Positions 34,849-44,227 of a stretch of 64,000 bases of DNA are shown here, one piece after another (position 1 is the stretch's first letter; each line of letters starts with the position of its first letter). The position numbers were made by a program, and so were the translations under genes. Where the stretch lies: contig CAZDJK010000061.1 of NCBI GenBank assembly GCA_964505725.1, positions 1 to 64,000 of the forward strand. Direction: 5' to 3'. Source of the DNA: CAVRJC01 sp964505725. GTDB lineage: Bacteria; Actinomycetota; Acidimicrobiia; IMCC26256; DASPTH01. The notes beneath the pieces are model-generated. The model worked only from the letters and a program-made list of their open reading frames with translations, had not been told where the DNA came from and searched no databases.

Positions 34849-37404
34849 TCAGGCCGCCTCGGGATCGGCGAGCTCGACCCGGACGCCGAGCTCGTACGCC
34901 GTCGTGAGGTCGAAGTCGCCGATCACGTTGCCGGCGTCGCGCACGTCCTCGAGGCCGAGCTCGAGCGCGCTTATGAGCTCGGGCGGGCCCTCCACGTCGA
35001 GCTGCGCCACCTCGGCGCGCATCGACCGCTTGGCGGCGCTCTTCTCCTTGCGGATCTCGCCCAGCACCGCGGCGGTGATCTCGTACACACGCGTGTCGGC
35101 GGTGGTGAGGCCCAGCTCGTCTGGGCTCGGCCACCGCGCGCGGTGCACCGACCCCGTGCGCCACCACGACCACACCTCCTCGGTGACGAACGGCAGGTGC
35201 GGCGCGAACAGTCGGAGCAACACGTCGAGCGCGAGAGAGAGGGCGGCGCGGGCCGAGGCCGCGGCGTCGCCGCCGCGCGAGCCGTACGCGCGCTGTTTCA
35301 CGAGCTCGAGGTAGTCGTCGCAGAAGCCCCAGAAGAACCGCTCGGCGAGCTCGAGCGCGCGCGCGTAGTCGTACTCGTCGAACGCGCGCGTCGCGTTGAC
35401 GACAACGTCGTGGAGCGCGGCGAGCATCGAGCGGTCGACCGCGTCGGCGACGGCGTCGCGCGACGGGATCTCGTCGCCCGCGACACCGAGCGCGAACTTC
35501 GACGCGTTGAGGATCTTGATCGCGAGCCGGCGTCCGACCTTCATCTGGCCCTCGTCCACCGCGGTGTCGACACCGGGCCGGCCGTTCATCGCCCAGTAGC
35601 GCACCGCGTCGGAGCCATAGCGGTCGAGGTACTCCGAGGGCGTGAGCACGTTGCCCTTCGACTTCGACATCTTCTTGCGGTCGGGGTCGAGAATCCAGCC
35701 GTTGATGGTGGTGTCGCGCCACGGCAGCGTGTGGTGCTCGAGGTGCGAGCGCAGCACGGTGTCGAACAGCCAGGTGCGGATGATCTCGGGGCCCTGGGGG
35801 CGGAGGTCCATCGGGAACGTGCGGTCGAAGAGGTCGGGATCGTCCTCCCAGCCGCACGCGATCTGCGGGGTCAGCGACGACGTCGCCCACGTGTCCATGA
35901 TGTCGGGATCGCCGACGAAGCCGCCGGCCTGTCCTCGCTGCTCCTCGGTGAACCCGGGCGGCGCGGCGGTGGACGGATCCACCGGCAGGTCGGCTTCGGC
36001 CGCGAACAGGGGCTGGTCGTAGTCGGGCGTGCCGTCGTCCCGTACGGGGTACCAGACCGGCAGGGGCACGCCGAAGAAGCGCTGGCGGCTGACCAGCCAG
36101 TCGCTGTTGAGGCCGTCGACCCAGTGCTCGTAGCGGATCCGCATGTGCGGCGGGTGCCACCGGAGCTCGCGCCCGCGCTCGCGCATCGTCTCACGCAGGT
36201 CGGCGTCGCGTCCGCCGTTGCGGATGTACCACTGGCGGGACGAGACGATCTCGAGTGGCCGCTCGCCGCGCTCGTAGAACTTCACCGGGTGCGTGATCGG
36301 CCTCGGGCCGCCGACGAGGCTGCCCGCCTCCGCGAGCAACTCGACGATGCGATGTTGTGCCTGCCTCACCGTCTTGCCCGCGAGCTCGGCGTACACGGCG
36401 TCGGCGGCAGGGGCGGAGCCGTTCCAGTGCGGTGCGTCGGCCAGCAGGCGCCCGTCGCGCCCGACGATGGTGCGCGCCGGGAGCTGCAGCTCGCGCCACC
36501 ACACGACGTCGGTGGTGTCGCCGAAGGTGCAGATCATCGCGATGCCGGAGCCCTTCTCCGGATCGGCGAGATGGTGGGCGAGCACCGGCACGTGCGCACC
36601 GAAGAGCGGCGTGACCACGTCGGTGCCGAACAGGGGCCGGTAGCGCTCGTCGTCGGGATGGGCCACGAGCGCGACACACGCGGGGATGAGCTCGGGACGG
36701 GTGGTCTCGATGACGACGTCGCTGCCGTCGCCGGCGCGCGTGAACCGCACCGCGTGGTACGCACCGGGCACCTCGCGGTCCTCGAGCTCGGCCTGCGAGA
36801 CCGCCATGCCGAAGTCGACGTCCCAGAGCGTCGGGGCCTCCGACTGGTAGGCCTCGCCGCGCTCGACGTTGCGCAGGAAGGCCCGCTGCGCGGCGCGGCG
36901 CGCGGCGTCGCCGATGGTCACGTAGGTCATCGACCAGTCGACCGACAGCCCGGACCGCCGCCACACCGCCTCGAAGACCTGCTCGTCCTCCTCGGTGAGC
37001 CGCTCGCACAGCTCGACGAAGTTCGGGCGGGAGACGGGCTGCGGGGGGTCCGGGGGCGTCGCCGGCGGCTCGAAGGCGGCGTCGTACGGGAGCGACGGAT
37101 CGCAGCGGACGCCGTAGAAGTGCTGCACCCGCCGCTCGGTGGGCACACCGTTGTCGTCCCAGCCCATCGGGTAGAAGACCTCGAGGCCGCGCATCCGACG
37201 CGACCGGGCGATGGCGTCGGTCTGCACGTAGCCGAAGAACGAGCCGAGGTGCAGCGAGCCGCTGACCGTGGGCGGCGGCGTGTCGATGGAGAAGATGTCC
37301 GCGCGCGCCCTCGAGCGGTCGAAGCGGTAGGTGGCGTCGGCCTCCCAGCGCCCGGCCCACTTGTCCTCGAGCCCGTCGAGACCGGGCTTCTCCGGAACCG
37401 TCAT
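34849..37404 (-). CDS. valS: Valine--tRNA ligase (archaeal-like type)
   Basis: Class I aminoacyl-tRNA synthetase of 851 residues charging tRNA-Val. HIGH appears as HLGSF near residues 50-54, KMSKSKGN near 576. The editing (CP1) domain lies in between, with the conserved ETTRPELIPACVALVAHPDD. Motifs such as SIDTPPPTVSGSLHLGSFF and the YPMGWDDNGVPTERRV run resemble the archaeal/rickettsial ValS form rather than the usual bacterial one, and the C-terminal coiled-coil arm is short. That resemblance is recalled by eye, not computed. Confidence 0.93.
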   Translation of the reverse strand: MTVPEKPGLDGLEDKWAGRWEADATYRFDRSRARADIFSIDTPPPTVSGSLHLGSFFGYVQTDAIARSRRMRGLEVFYPMGWDDNGVPTERRVQHFYGVRCDPSLPYDAAFEPPATPPDPPQPVSRPNFVELCERLTEEDEQVFEAVWRRSGLSVDWSMTYVTIGDAARRAAQRAFLRNVERGEAYQSEAPTLWDVDFGMAVSQAELEDREVPGAYHAVRFTRAGDGSDVVIETTRPELIPACVALVAHPDDERYRPLFGTDVVTPLFGAHVPVLAHHLADPEKGSGIAMICTFGDTTDVVWWRELQLPARTIVGRDGRLLADAPHWNGSAPAADAVYAELAGKTVRQAQHRIVELLAEAGSLVGGPRPITHPVKFYERGERPLEIVSSRQWYIRNGGRDADLRETMRERGRELRWHPPHMRIRYEHWVDGLNSDWLVSRQRFFGVPLPVWYPVRDDGTPDYDQPLFAAEADLPVDPSTAAPPGFTEEQRGQAGGFVGDPDIMDTWATSSLTPQIACGWEDDPDLFDRTFPMDLRPQGPEIIRTWLFDTVLRSHLEHHTLPWRDTTINGWILDPDRKKMSKSKGNVLTPSEYLDRYGSDAVRYWAMNGRPGVDTAVDEGQMKVGRRLAIKILNASKFALGVAGDEIPSRDAVADAVDRSMLAALHDVVVNATRAFDEYDYARALELAERFFWGFCDDYLELVKQRAYGSRGGDAAASARAALSLALDVLLRLFAPHLPFVTEEVWSWWRTGSVHRARWPSPDELGLTTADTRVYEITAAVLGEIRKEKSAAKRSMRAEVAQLDVEGPPELISALELGLEDVRDAGNVIGDFDLTTAYELGVRVELADPEAA

Positions 37405-37446
37405 CCCGGCGAGTCTACGAAACCCGCCTGGATCAGCCGGATGGGC

Positions 37447-38700
<1,254 letters not shown>

Positions 38701-38734
38701 GACGTCCCCCCGATCTCCCTGTTTGTCCGTCCGG

Positions 38735-39376
38735 TCAGCTCACGCCCGCGGGCACGGGCACCGACGCGAGCTCGCGGCTCGTGATCACCTCGTCGACGAT
38801 GCCGTACTCCTTCGCTTCCTGCGCACCCATGATGAAGTCGCGGTCGGTGTCGCGCGCGACCTTGTCGACGGGTTGGCCGGTGTGGTACGCCAGCAGCTGG
38901 TCGAGCGTCTCGCGCATGCGGATGATCTCTTTGGCCTGGATCTCGATGTCGACCGCCTGGCCCGACGCGCCACCGTGCGGCTGGTGGATGAGGACCCGCG
39001 AGTGCGGGAGCACGAAGCGCTTGCCGTGCGTGCCGGCGGCGAGGAGCACCGCGGCGGCGGAGGCCGCCTGCCCGATGCAGATGGTGTGCACGTCGCACTT
39101 GATGAACTGCATCGTGTCGTAGATGGCGAACAGCCCCGTGATCTCACCACCGGGCGAGTTGATGTAGAGCGAGACGTCCTTGTCGGCGTCCTCGCTCTCG
39201 AGGTGGAGGAGCTGGGCGATGATGATGTTGGCGACAGTGTCGTCGATCGGCGTCCCGAGGAAGATCACGCGGTCCTTCAGCAACCGTGAGTACACGTCGT
39301 AGCTGCGCTCGACGCCCCGACTGTCGCGCTCGATGACCGTCGGGAACGGGATGTGGTTGCGGACGGGCTCGCTCAC
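38735..39376 (-). CDS. clpP: ATP-dependent Clp protease proteolytic subunit
   Basis: Serine peptidase of 213 residues. Catalytic Ser106 in CIGQAASAAAV, His131 in VLIHQPHGG and Asp176 in VARDTDRDF are present, so the subunit looks active. It forms the degradation chamber with ClpX. The GTG start at 39376 overlaps the trigger factor stop as GTGA. Only one clpP is present here; many actinobacteria have two tandem clpP genes, so a second may lie elsewhere. Confidence 0.97.
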   Translation of the reverse strand: MSEPVRNHIPFPTVIERDSRGVERSYDVYSRLLKDRVIFLGTPIDDTVANIIIAQLLHLESEDADKDVSLYINSPGGEITGLFAIYDTMQFIKCDVHTICIGQAASAAAVLLAAGTHGKRFVLPHSRVLIHQPHGGASGQAVDIEIQAKEIIRMRETLDQLLAYHTGQPVDKVARDTDRDFIMGAQEAKEYGIVDEVITSRELASVPVPAGVS

Positions 39377-40854
39377 GACTCGGGCTCCTCTTCGGTCTCT
39401 TCGTTGTCGCCGGTTTCGATCTCGCCGGTCTCGATGGTCTCGGTTTCGATGTTCTTCGTGTCGCTGTCGCTGGTGTCGCTGTCGGTCGGTTCGGTCTCGG
39501 CGGCTCCGTCGCCCGACGACGCCGCTTCGGGCAGTGTGAGGTCGAGCTCGTTGCCCTGCTCGTCGACGACAGTGGCGTGATCGACGAGGAACGACAACGC
39601 CTTCCCTCTCGCTATGTCAGAGCGTACCGCCTCGATCACCCCGCGCCGTTCGAGGTCCCTGCGGACCTTCGCCGGCTTCTCGTCGACCTGTTGGGCGAGG
39701 CGCTCGACCTCTTCGTCGACCTCCCGGTCGCTCGCCGCGATGCCCTCCTGCGCCGCGATCGAGCGGAGCGCGAGGTCGGCGCGGACGCCTTCCGTCGCCC
39801 GCTCCCGGAGCGCGGCGACGTACTCGTCGGGATCCTGGCCAGTCGCGGTCAGGTACTGCGGGATGGTCATGCGCACGCCCTGTTCCTCGAGCCGGTGCGC
39901 GACGTCGTGCAAGCGCCGCTCCATCTCCGAGCTCACGAGCGTCTCGGGCACGTCGATGGTGACGAGGTTGGCGGCAGCCTCGACCACGCGGTCGCGGAGC
40001 AGGAGCTGCGCCTGCACGCGTGCGTAGAGGTCGAGGCGCTTGCGGACGTCCTCCCGCAGCGCGTCGACGGTGTCGAACTCGCTCGCTTCCGACACCCACT
40101 CATCGGTGACCTCGGGCAGCACCTTCTTCTTGGTGTCCTTCACCAGCACCTGGAACGACACCTCGTCGCCGGCGCGCTCGGCGAAGCGCTCGGGCAGCAC
40201 CTCGTTGAACTTGAGGATGTCGCCCGTGCGCTTGCCGCGGAGCTCGTCGTCGAGCTTGGGCACGAGCATCCCGGAGCCGACCTCGTAGAGGTAGTCGGTG
40301 GCGGTGAGGCCCTCGATGCTCTCGTCGTGCACGTAGCCCTTGATGTCGATCTCCGCGAAGTCGCCGTCGGAGAGGGGCGCGCCGGAGTCGGCGAGGTCGG
40401 CGAAGCGCTCGCGCAGCTGGTCGATCTGGTTGTCGACCATCTCGTCGGTGATGGCGGGCGAGGGCAGCTCGACCCGGAGCGAGTCGTAGCCCTCGACCGT
40501 CACCTCCGGGCGCACCTCGACGACGGCGTCGAACTCGACGTCGCCCGCCTCCTCGCCCGCGGTGATGTCGATGTCGGGCGGCGCGATCACGTCGATGCAC
40601 TCGGCGTCGACGGCCTCCGCGTAGTACTCGGGGAGGGAGTCGCGAAGCGCCTGCTCGCGGGCGACCTCGGTGCCGAGGCGGGCCTCGAGCAGGCGCCGCG
40701 GGGCCTTGCCGGGCCGGAAGCCGGCGACCTTCACCTCACGGGCGAGCTTGCGGAACGCGGCGTCGAGGGCGCGCTCGAAGTCGGCGGCGGGGATGGCGAC
40801 GTGCAGCCGGACCTTGTGGTCCTCGAGGGTCTCGACCGATGTGGTGAGCGTCAT
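39373..40854 (-). CDS. tig: Trigger factor with acidic C-terminal tail
   Basis: Ribosome-bound chaperone and peptidyl-prolyl isomerase of 493 residues. The ribosome-docking signature GFRPGKAP is at residues 45-52, the FKBP-like PPIase domain around 155-240, and the helical arms follow. From about residue 445 the tail is almost entirely Thr, Glu, Asp and Ser (for example TDSDTSDSDT, ETGEIETGDNEE), an acidic low-complexity extension. Start set at the ATG at 40854. A strong inverted repeat lies upstream. Confidence 0.95.
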   Translation of the reverse strand: MTLTTSVETLEDHKVRLHVAIPAADFERALDAAFRKLAREVKVAGFRPGKAPRRLLEARLGTEVAREQALRDSLPEYYAEAVDAECIDVIAPPDIDITAGEEAGDVEFDAVVEVRPEVTVEGYDSLRVELPSPAITDEMVDNQIDQLRERFADLADSGAPLSDGDFAEIDIKGYVHDESIEGLTATDYLYEVGSGMLVPKLDDELRGKRTGDILKFNEVLPERFAERAGDEVSFQVLVKDTKKKVLPEVTDEWVSEASEFDTVDALREDVRKRLDLYARVQAQLLLRDRVVEAAANLVTIDVPETLVSSEMERRLHDVAHRLEEQGVRMTIPQYLTATGQDPDEYVAALRERATEGVRADLALRSIAAQEGIAASDREVDEEVERLAQQVDEKPAKVRRDLERRGVIEAVRSDIARGKALSFLVDHATVVDEQGNELDLTLPEAASSGDGAAETEPTDSDTSDSDTKNIETETIETGEIETGDNEETEEEPES

Positions 40855-40907
40855 GGGGTTGGGCAGTCTACCCGGCACCCCCCTCGCCCCCGTCCGCAAA
40901 CCCACCC

Positions 40908-40960
40908 GCAAACGTGCGTCACTTGAACGGGTTGTTTCCGTTCAAGTGACGCAAGTTTGC
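40908..40960. repeat. Long intergenic inverted repeat upstream of tig
   Basis: A perfect 15-bp inverted repeat, arms GCGTCACTTGAACGG (40916-40930) and CCGTTCAAGTGACGC (40938-40952), with a 7-nt loop. It is extended after two mismatches by a further 6 bp (GCAAAC 40908-40913 / GTTTGC 40955-40960). It lies between the stop of the upstream secreted-protein gene (40977) and tig (40854). It could act as a terminator without a T-tract, or be a dispersed repeat or operator. Confidence 0.85.
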
Positions 40961-40976
40961 CAGGACGCGGGGACGG

Positions 40977-41519
40977 TCAGAGGCGGGCGTAGGCGTCGCG
41001 GGCGAGGGATTCGGAGGCGGCGTTGGCGTCGGCGTCGTTCGAGAGGTTGGGGACGGCGACGCCGACGAGCACCGAGCCCTTGCCGACGTAGGTGAGAAAC
41101 CCGATGCGGCATGCGGGATTGGAGGCGCCGCTCACGCCGACGGCCTGGAGCTGCGGGCTCCCGCACACCGCCTTGAGGTAGCTCGTGGCCTTGTTGTCGT
41201 ATCGCGCCCCGAACGCGCCCGTCTTCTTCAGGTCCCAGACGTCGATCTTCACCGTGCGCGCGACCAGCTCCTCCTGTTTCTCGGTCGCGGTCCACTTGCA
41301 GGCGGTTCCCTTCGGCGGCGCGATGGGCGGCTTGTCAGCAGTGGGGGCGCCCACTTCCCGCTGGATCGCCTGCGACACCTCGTCGGTGGTCAGGAGCTTG
41401 CACGGTTTCGGCGCGGCCGCCGGCACCGCGGTGCGTGCCGCGGCCGCGGGAGCTGCCGCGCCCATGCACAAGACGGCCGCGGCCGCGCACGTCGACAGCA
41501 TCGTCGCCCATCCCCGCAT
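40977..41519 (-). CDS. Secreted DUF3558-like protein
   Basis: A 180-residue exported protein. The signal peptide has a hydrophobic core TMLSTCAAAAVLCMGAAAPAAAA (residues 6-28) and probable cleavage after an Ala-rich stretch. The mature part has CKLLTTDEVSQAI, CKWTATEK, CGSPQLQAV and a late CRIG, a four-cysteine layout like DUF3558 lipoproteins, but there is no clear lipobox. Function unknown. Oriented with tig, separated from it by the strong inverted repeat. Confidence 0.7.
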   Translation of the reverse strand: MRGWATMLSTCAAAAVLCMGAAAPAAAARTAVPAAAPKPCKLLTTDEVSQAIQREVGAPTADKPPIAPPKGTACKWTATEKQEELVARTVKIDVWDLKKTGAFGARYDNKATSYLKAVCGSPQLQAVGVSGASNPACRIGFLTYVGKGSVLVGVAVPNLSNDADANAASESLARDAYARL

Positions 41520-41625
41520 GCGACGAGTGTAGGAACGGCGACGCCGCGCGACCGTGCACGGGCGGTCGTCGCCCGTGCCCGGAAGCGCGTAGCCGGAGAC
41601 CTCGTGAACGACAATGGTCGGCGGA

Positions 41626-42030
41626 TCAGGCGGTCACGGCCGACGCCGCGCCCGGGGCGAGGTTGCGCTTCGGGCTGTACTGGTAGTTGGTGACGAGGCT
41701 CACCGCGAGCACCGCGACGCCCATGGCCACGTAGAAGGCCGCGATGCCACTCTCCGCGCTCGCGAAGTCGAGGACGAAGGGTCCCGCGATGAGCAGCAGC
41801 GCGGCGAGATAGTCGCCCGCCGAGTGCACCGTGAACGGCAGCACCTTCACGATGCCGAGCGGGTAGCGGGTGAGCACGCTCACGAGCAGCACGGTCGCCC
41901 CGACGACCACCCCGAGACCGACTGCACCGGCCGACCCGTTGTCGACGAGCGCGACGACGATGAGCAGGATGCCGACGGCGTAGTCGGCGATCGCATGGAA
42001 CCACGCGGGCAGGAACTTCACGAGCGACAT
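41626..42030 (-). CDS. SPW-like four-helix membrane protein
   Basis: A 134-residue integral membrane protein with four hydrophobic helices (about 10-29, 32-53, 64-86 and 95-115). The helix openings HAIADYAVGILLIV and HSAGDYLAALLLIAG show an internal repeat, each with a His and an Asp, as in SPW-repeat or DUF-type membrane proteins. No function is proposed. It follows the signal peptidase gene by 59 nt. Confidence 0.7.
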   Translation of the reverse strand: MSLVKFLPAWFHAIADYAVGILLIVVALVDNGSAGAVGLGVVVGATVLLVSVLTRYPLGIVKVLPFTVHSAGDYLAALLLIAGPFVLDFASAESGIAAFYVAMGVAVLAVSLVTNYQYSPKRNLAPGAASAVTA

Positions 42031-42089
42031 GCGGTGTCCTCCTCGAGACCCACGCTCCGGTCGGGCGCATCGCTACAGGGAGTTCGCCG

Positions 42090-42737
42090 CTACCCGCTCC
42101 TCCGGATCGAGCCTGCACGGAATCTCCACAGCGACGTGTCCGGCTTGGTGACGACGACCGACACGAACGCGCCGAGCAGTCCGGCGATCGCCGCGAGGCC
42201 GAACGGGCTGTGCAGGTCGCCGAGCCAGTGGCCCGCACCCGCGACGGAGAAGATCGGGGTGCCGACGACGTCCCGCGGCCGGGGATGCCACGGATCCGGC
42301 GCGGTGCGGTTGTCGCCCTGGGTCACGAACCCCTTGTGCGCGTTGCCGCCGATGATGCGGTGCACGACGATGACGCCCTCGCCGACCTCGCCGTGCGGGA
42401 TGTGGTAGGCGATGACGTCGCCGCGCGCGTACGACGGGTGCCGCATGACGACGACCAGGTCGCCGGTGTGGTAGTCGGGCTCCATGCTGTGTCCGGACAC
42501 CTGCACGTACGCGACCCGCCCGCCGAGCGACTGCGGCCACATGAACGCGATGACCGCGAACAGCGCGATCGTCGCGAGGATGTTCGCGACGCGCAGAGCG
42601 GTCCACCGGCGCGACGTGCTCGCATCGCGCGTCGCCGTCTCTGCGGCCGTGACCTCCGCCGGGGCGCTCGGCGCGGGCGTGGCGACGGACCCCGCGGCGA
42701 CGGCCGACTCGGGAGCCTCGAGCTCGAGCGTGTCCAT
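42090..42737 (-). CDS. sipW: SipW-type signal peptidase I
   Basis: Membrane serine protease of 215 residues that removes signal peptides. The N-terminal cytoplasmic Ala/Thr/Glu-rich region (about 45 residues) precedes a TM helix (VANILATIALFAVIAFMWP), then the catalytic serine in VSGHSMEPDY. There is a His in IVVHRIIGG where bacterial Lep enzymes have Lys, and the TQGDNRTAPDPW box. A second TM helix follows (LAAIAGLLGAFVSVVV). The Ser/His arrangement is the archaeal/ER or SipW kind. It closes a coupled operon with three secreted proteins. Confidence 0.92.
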   Translation of the reverse strand: MDTLELEAPESAVAAGSVATPAPSAPAEVTAAETATRDASTSRRWTALRVANILATIALFAVIAFMWPQSLGGRVAYVQVSGHSMEPDYHTGDLVVVMRHPSYARGDVIAYHIPHGEVGEGVIVVHRIIGGNAHKGFVTQGDNRTAPDPWHPRPRDVVGTPIFSVAGAGHWLGDLHSPFGLAAIAGLLGAFVSVVVTKPDTSLWRFRAGSIRRSG

Positions 42738-42738
42738 G

Positions 42739-43380
42739 TCAGAACTGCACCGTGGCGGCCGAGACGGCGACGTTCGCCCCGATCGTGTGCGACGCGTTGT
42801 CGGCGATAGCCGCAGTCGGCGTGTACACCGCCGCGTTCCCCGACGTTACCGTCGCGGGGCTGCCGCTGCCGCTGCGCCCCCGCAACGTGAACGTCAGCGT
42901 GGTGGTCGTGGTCTGCGTCAGCGTGATCGTGGAGTTGGTGAACGTGACGTTGCCGCCCGTCACGTAGCCGTTGCTGCCGAGATCGACGGTCCCGTACTTG
43001 AACCCGCCGCTGCAGCCGCCCGCCGTCGTCACCGTAAGCGTGTCGTCGCCGGTCGCGCCGTTGTCGTCCCCGATCGTGACAGTGACGCCGGTGATCGGCG
43101 CGGGCGAGGCGGAGTTCGGCGACCACGCCGAGCACAGCGTGCTCTGCAGCAGGGTCGTGTCGTAGCCGGTGACGACGGTGTCGTTCTGCGACGGCCGCCC
43201 CGGATTCCCGCCGCTGATGGTGAGCGACGTCGGGTACAGGGCGGGCGGCGCGGCGGTGCCGACGGTCAGCGTCTTCGACGTGACGGTGACGCTCGCGGCG
43301 TGCGCAGGACCGACGCCGAGCGCGAGCACCGCGCCGGCCACGACCGCGCCTGCGGCCCAACGGGCCAGGTGCGCGCTCAC
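42739..43380 (-). CDS. Secreted protein C of the SipW cassette
   Basis: A 213-residue exported protein. Signal peptide VSAHLARWAAGAVVAGAVLA to about AHAAS, then a Thr/Ser/Gly-rich β-type sequence with few charges. The mature start VTVTSKTLTVGT echoes the TSK-L-G motif of the two proteins encoded upstream. Two cysteines (TLCSAW, GGCSGG) may pair. Start set at the GTG at 43380, which overlaps the previous stop codon as GTGA. It lies 1 nt before sipW and is a likely SipW substrate and extracellular structural protein. Confidence 0.75.
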   Translation of the reverse strand: MSAHLARWAAGAVVAGAVLALGVGPAHAASVTVTSKTLTVGTAAPPALYPTSLTISGGNPGRPSQNDTVVTGYDTTLLQSTLCSAWSPNSASPAPITGVTVTIGDDNGATGDDTLTVTTAGGCSGGFKYGTVDLGSNGYVTGGNVTFTNSTITLTQTTTTTLTFTLRGRSGSGSPATVTSGNAAVYTPTAAIADNASHTIGANVAVSAATVQF

Positions 43381-43778
43381 GGGCCCGTCGCCGCCAGTCG
43401 CACCGACGCCACCGACGAGGCGGTGGGCGTCGCGGTGAACGACCCGAACGTCGCCGCCGAGGCCGCCACCGTGACGGGGCCGGCATGGCCGAGGTCGGTG
43501 CCCGCCGAGCTCGCCAACGTGGCGCGGAGCGACGATCCGTTGCACGAGGCGGGGAGGCCGGTGGCCGTCAACCCGGTCACCGCGTTCGCGGTGACGCGGT
43601 AGGTGATGGTGGCCGACGCGAGGTTGCCGCACGCGGTCACCGTCGTACGCCCGGCGCCGAGCGCCTTCGATGTGGGGGTCATCGTGCCCGCCCACGCCGC
43701 GCCCGCGATCAGGATGCTGGCGAGCCCGACGCAGACGAGCGCGGGGGCGAATCGTCGCCCCCGCGCCGTCTTGGTCAT
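43377..43778 (-). CDS. Secreted protein B of the SipW cassette
   Basis: A 133-residue exported protein with a basic start (TKTARGRRF), hydrophobic core ALVCVGLASILIAGAAW and cleavage near AWAG. The mature N-terminus TMTPTSKALGAGRTTVTACG matches protein A (LNLTSKSLAAGNSAVTACN), and a second cysteine occurs in ASCNGSS, also matching A. So A and B are paralogues with a likely disulfide. It overlaps A by TGATG and C by GTGA, implying fixed-ratio synthesis. Confidence 0.75.
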   Translation of the reverse strand: MTKTARGRRFAPALVCVGLASILIAGAAWAGTMTPTSKALGAGRTTVTACGNLASATITYRVTANAVTGLTATGLPASCNGSSLRATLASSAGTDLGHAGPVTVAASAATFGSFTATPTASSVASVRLAATGP

Positions 43779-44161
43779 CAGCCCGAGATGACGAGCGAGA
43801 CGCCGGTGACGTTCGCCGCGTTCACGTTCTGCGACGTGAAGTCGGGGCTCGCGGTGCCGGTGGCGCTCAGCGCGCCGGTGACCGAGCCGATCGAGGCGTT
43901 CCCCGCGCCGGTCAGCGTGGCGGTGTAGCTCATCCCGTTGCAGGTCGCCGCGCTCGTGACGGGAGCGGTGGTCACCTGGTAGCCGGGCAGCGTGCTCGAG
44001 TACTGGGTGTTGTAGCTGATGGTCGCGCTGGCATTGCAGGCGGTCACCGCGCTGTTGCCCGCGGCCAGGCTCTTCGACGTCAGGTTCAGCGACGCCGCAA
44101 AGGCCATGACGGCCCCAAAGACGGCGAGGCCGATCACTACGGCTATCAGCAGTCGCTTCAC
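43778..44161 (-). CDS. Secreted protein A of the SipW cassette
   Basis: A 127-residue exported protein starting at a GTG with an AGAAGGGA ribosome site. Signal peptide KRLLIAVVIGLAVFGAVMAF, cleavage near AFAAS. The mature protein LNLTSKSLAAGNSAVTACN is β-rich, rich in Ser/Thr/Ala/Asn, with two cysteines (TACN, TCNG). First gene of the four-gene cassette. Its role could be a fibre, sheath or adhesin subunit by analogy with TasA-type systems; only the export and the co-processing are supported. Confidence 0.75.
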   Translation of the reverse strand: MKRLLIAVVIGLAVFGAVMAFAASLNLTSKSLAAGNSAVTACNASATISYNTQYSSTLPGYQVTTAPVTSAATCNGMSYTATLTGAGNASIGSVTGALSATGTASPDFTSQNVNAANVTGVSLVISG

Positions 44162-44162
44162 T

Positions 44163-44195
44163 TGGAATTTCCCTTCTCTTGGTCAAGGAATTCCA
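44163..44195 (-). promoter_or_regulatory. Hairpin enclosing the ribosome-binding site of the SipW cassette
   Basis: On the minus strand TGGAATTCCTT (44195-44185) can pair with the later AAGGGAAATTCCA (44175-44163) leaving a 9-nt loop and one or two bulges. The 3' arm contains the AGGGA ribosome site of the first cassette gene, whose GTG starts at 44161. Such a fold would hide the ribosome site and could set expression of the operon by temperature or a binding factor; that is inference. Confidence 0.5.
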
Positions 44196-44227
44196 GTTAT
44201 CGACCACTCTTGGTGGTGACTTGATGC

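Noticed and set aside
44201..44227. Terminator with ACCAC/GTGGT stem between gntK and the SipW cassette
   Set aside because: Stem of only 5 bp and no T-tract; not strong enough to call.
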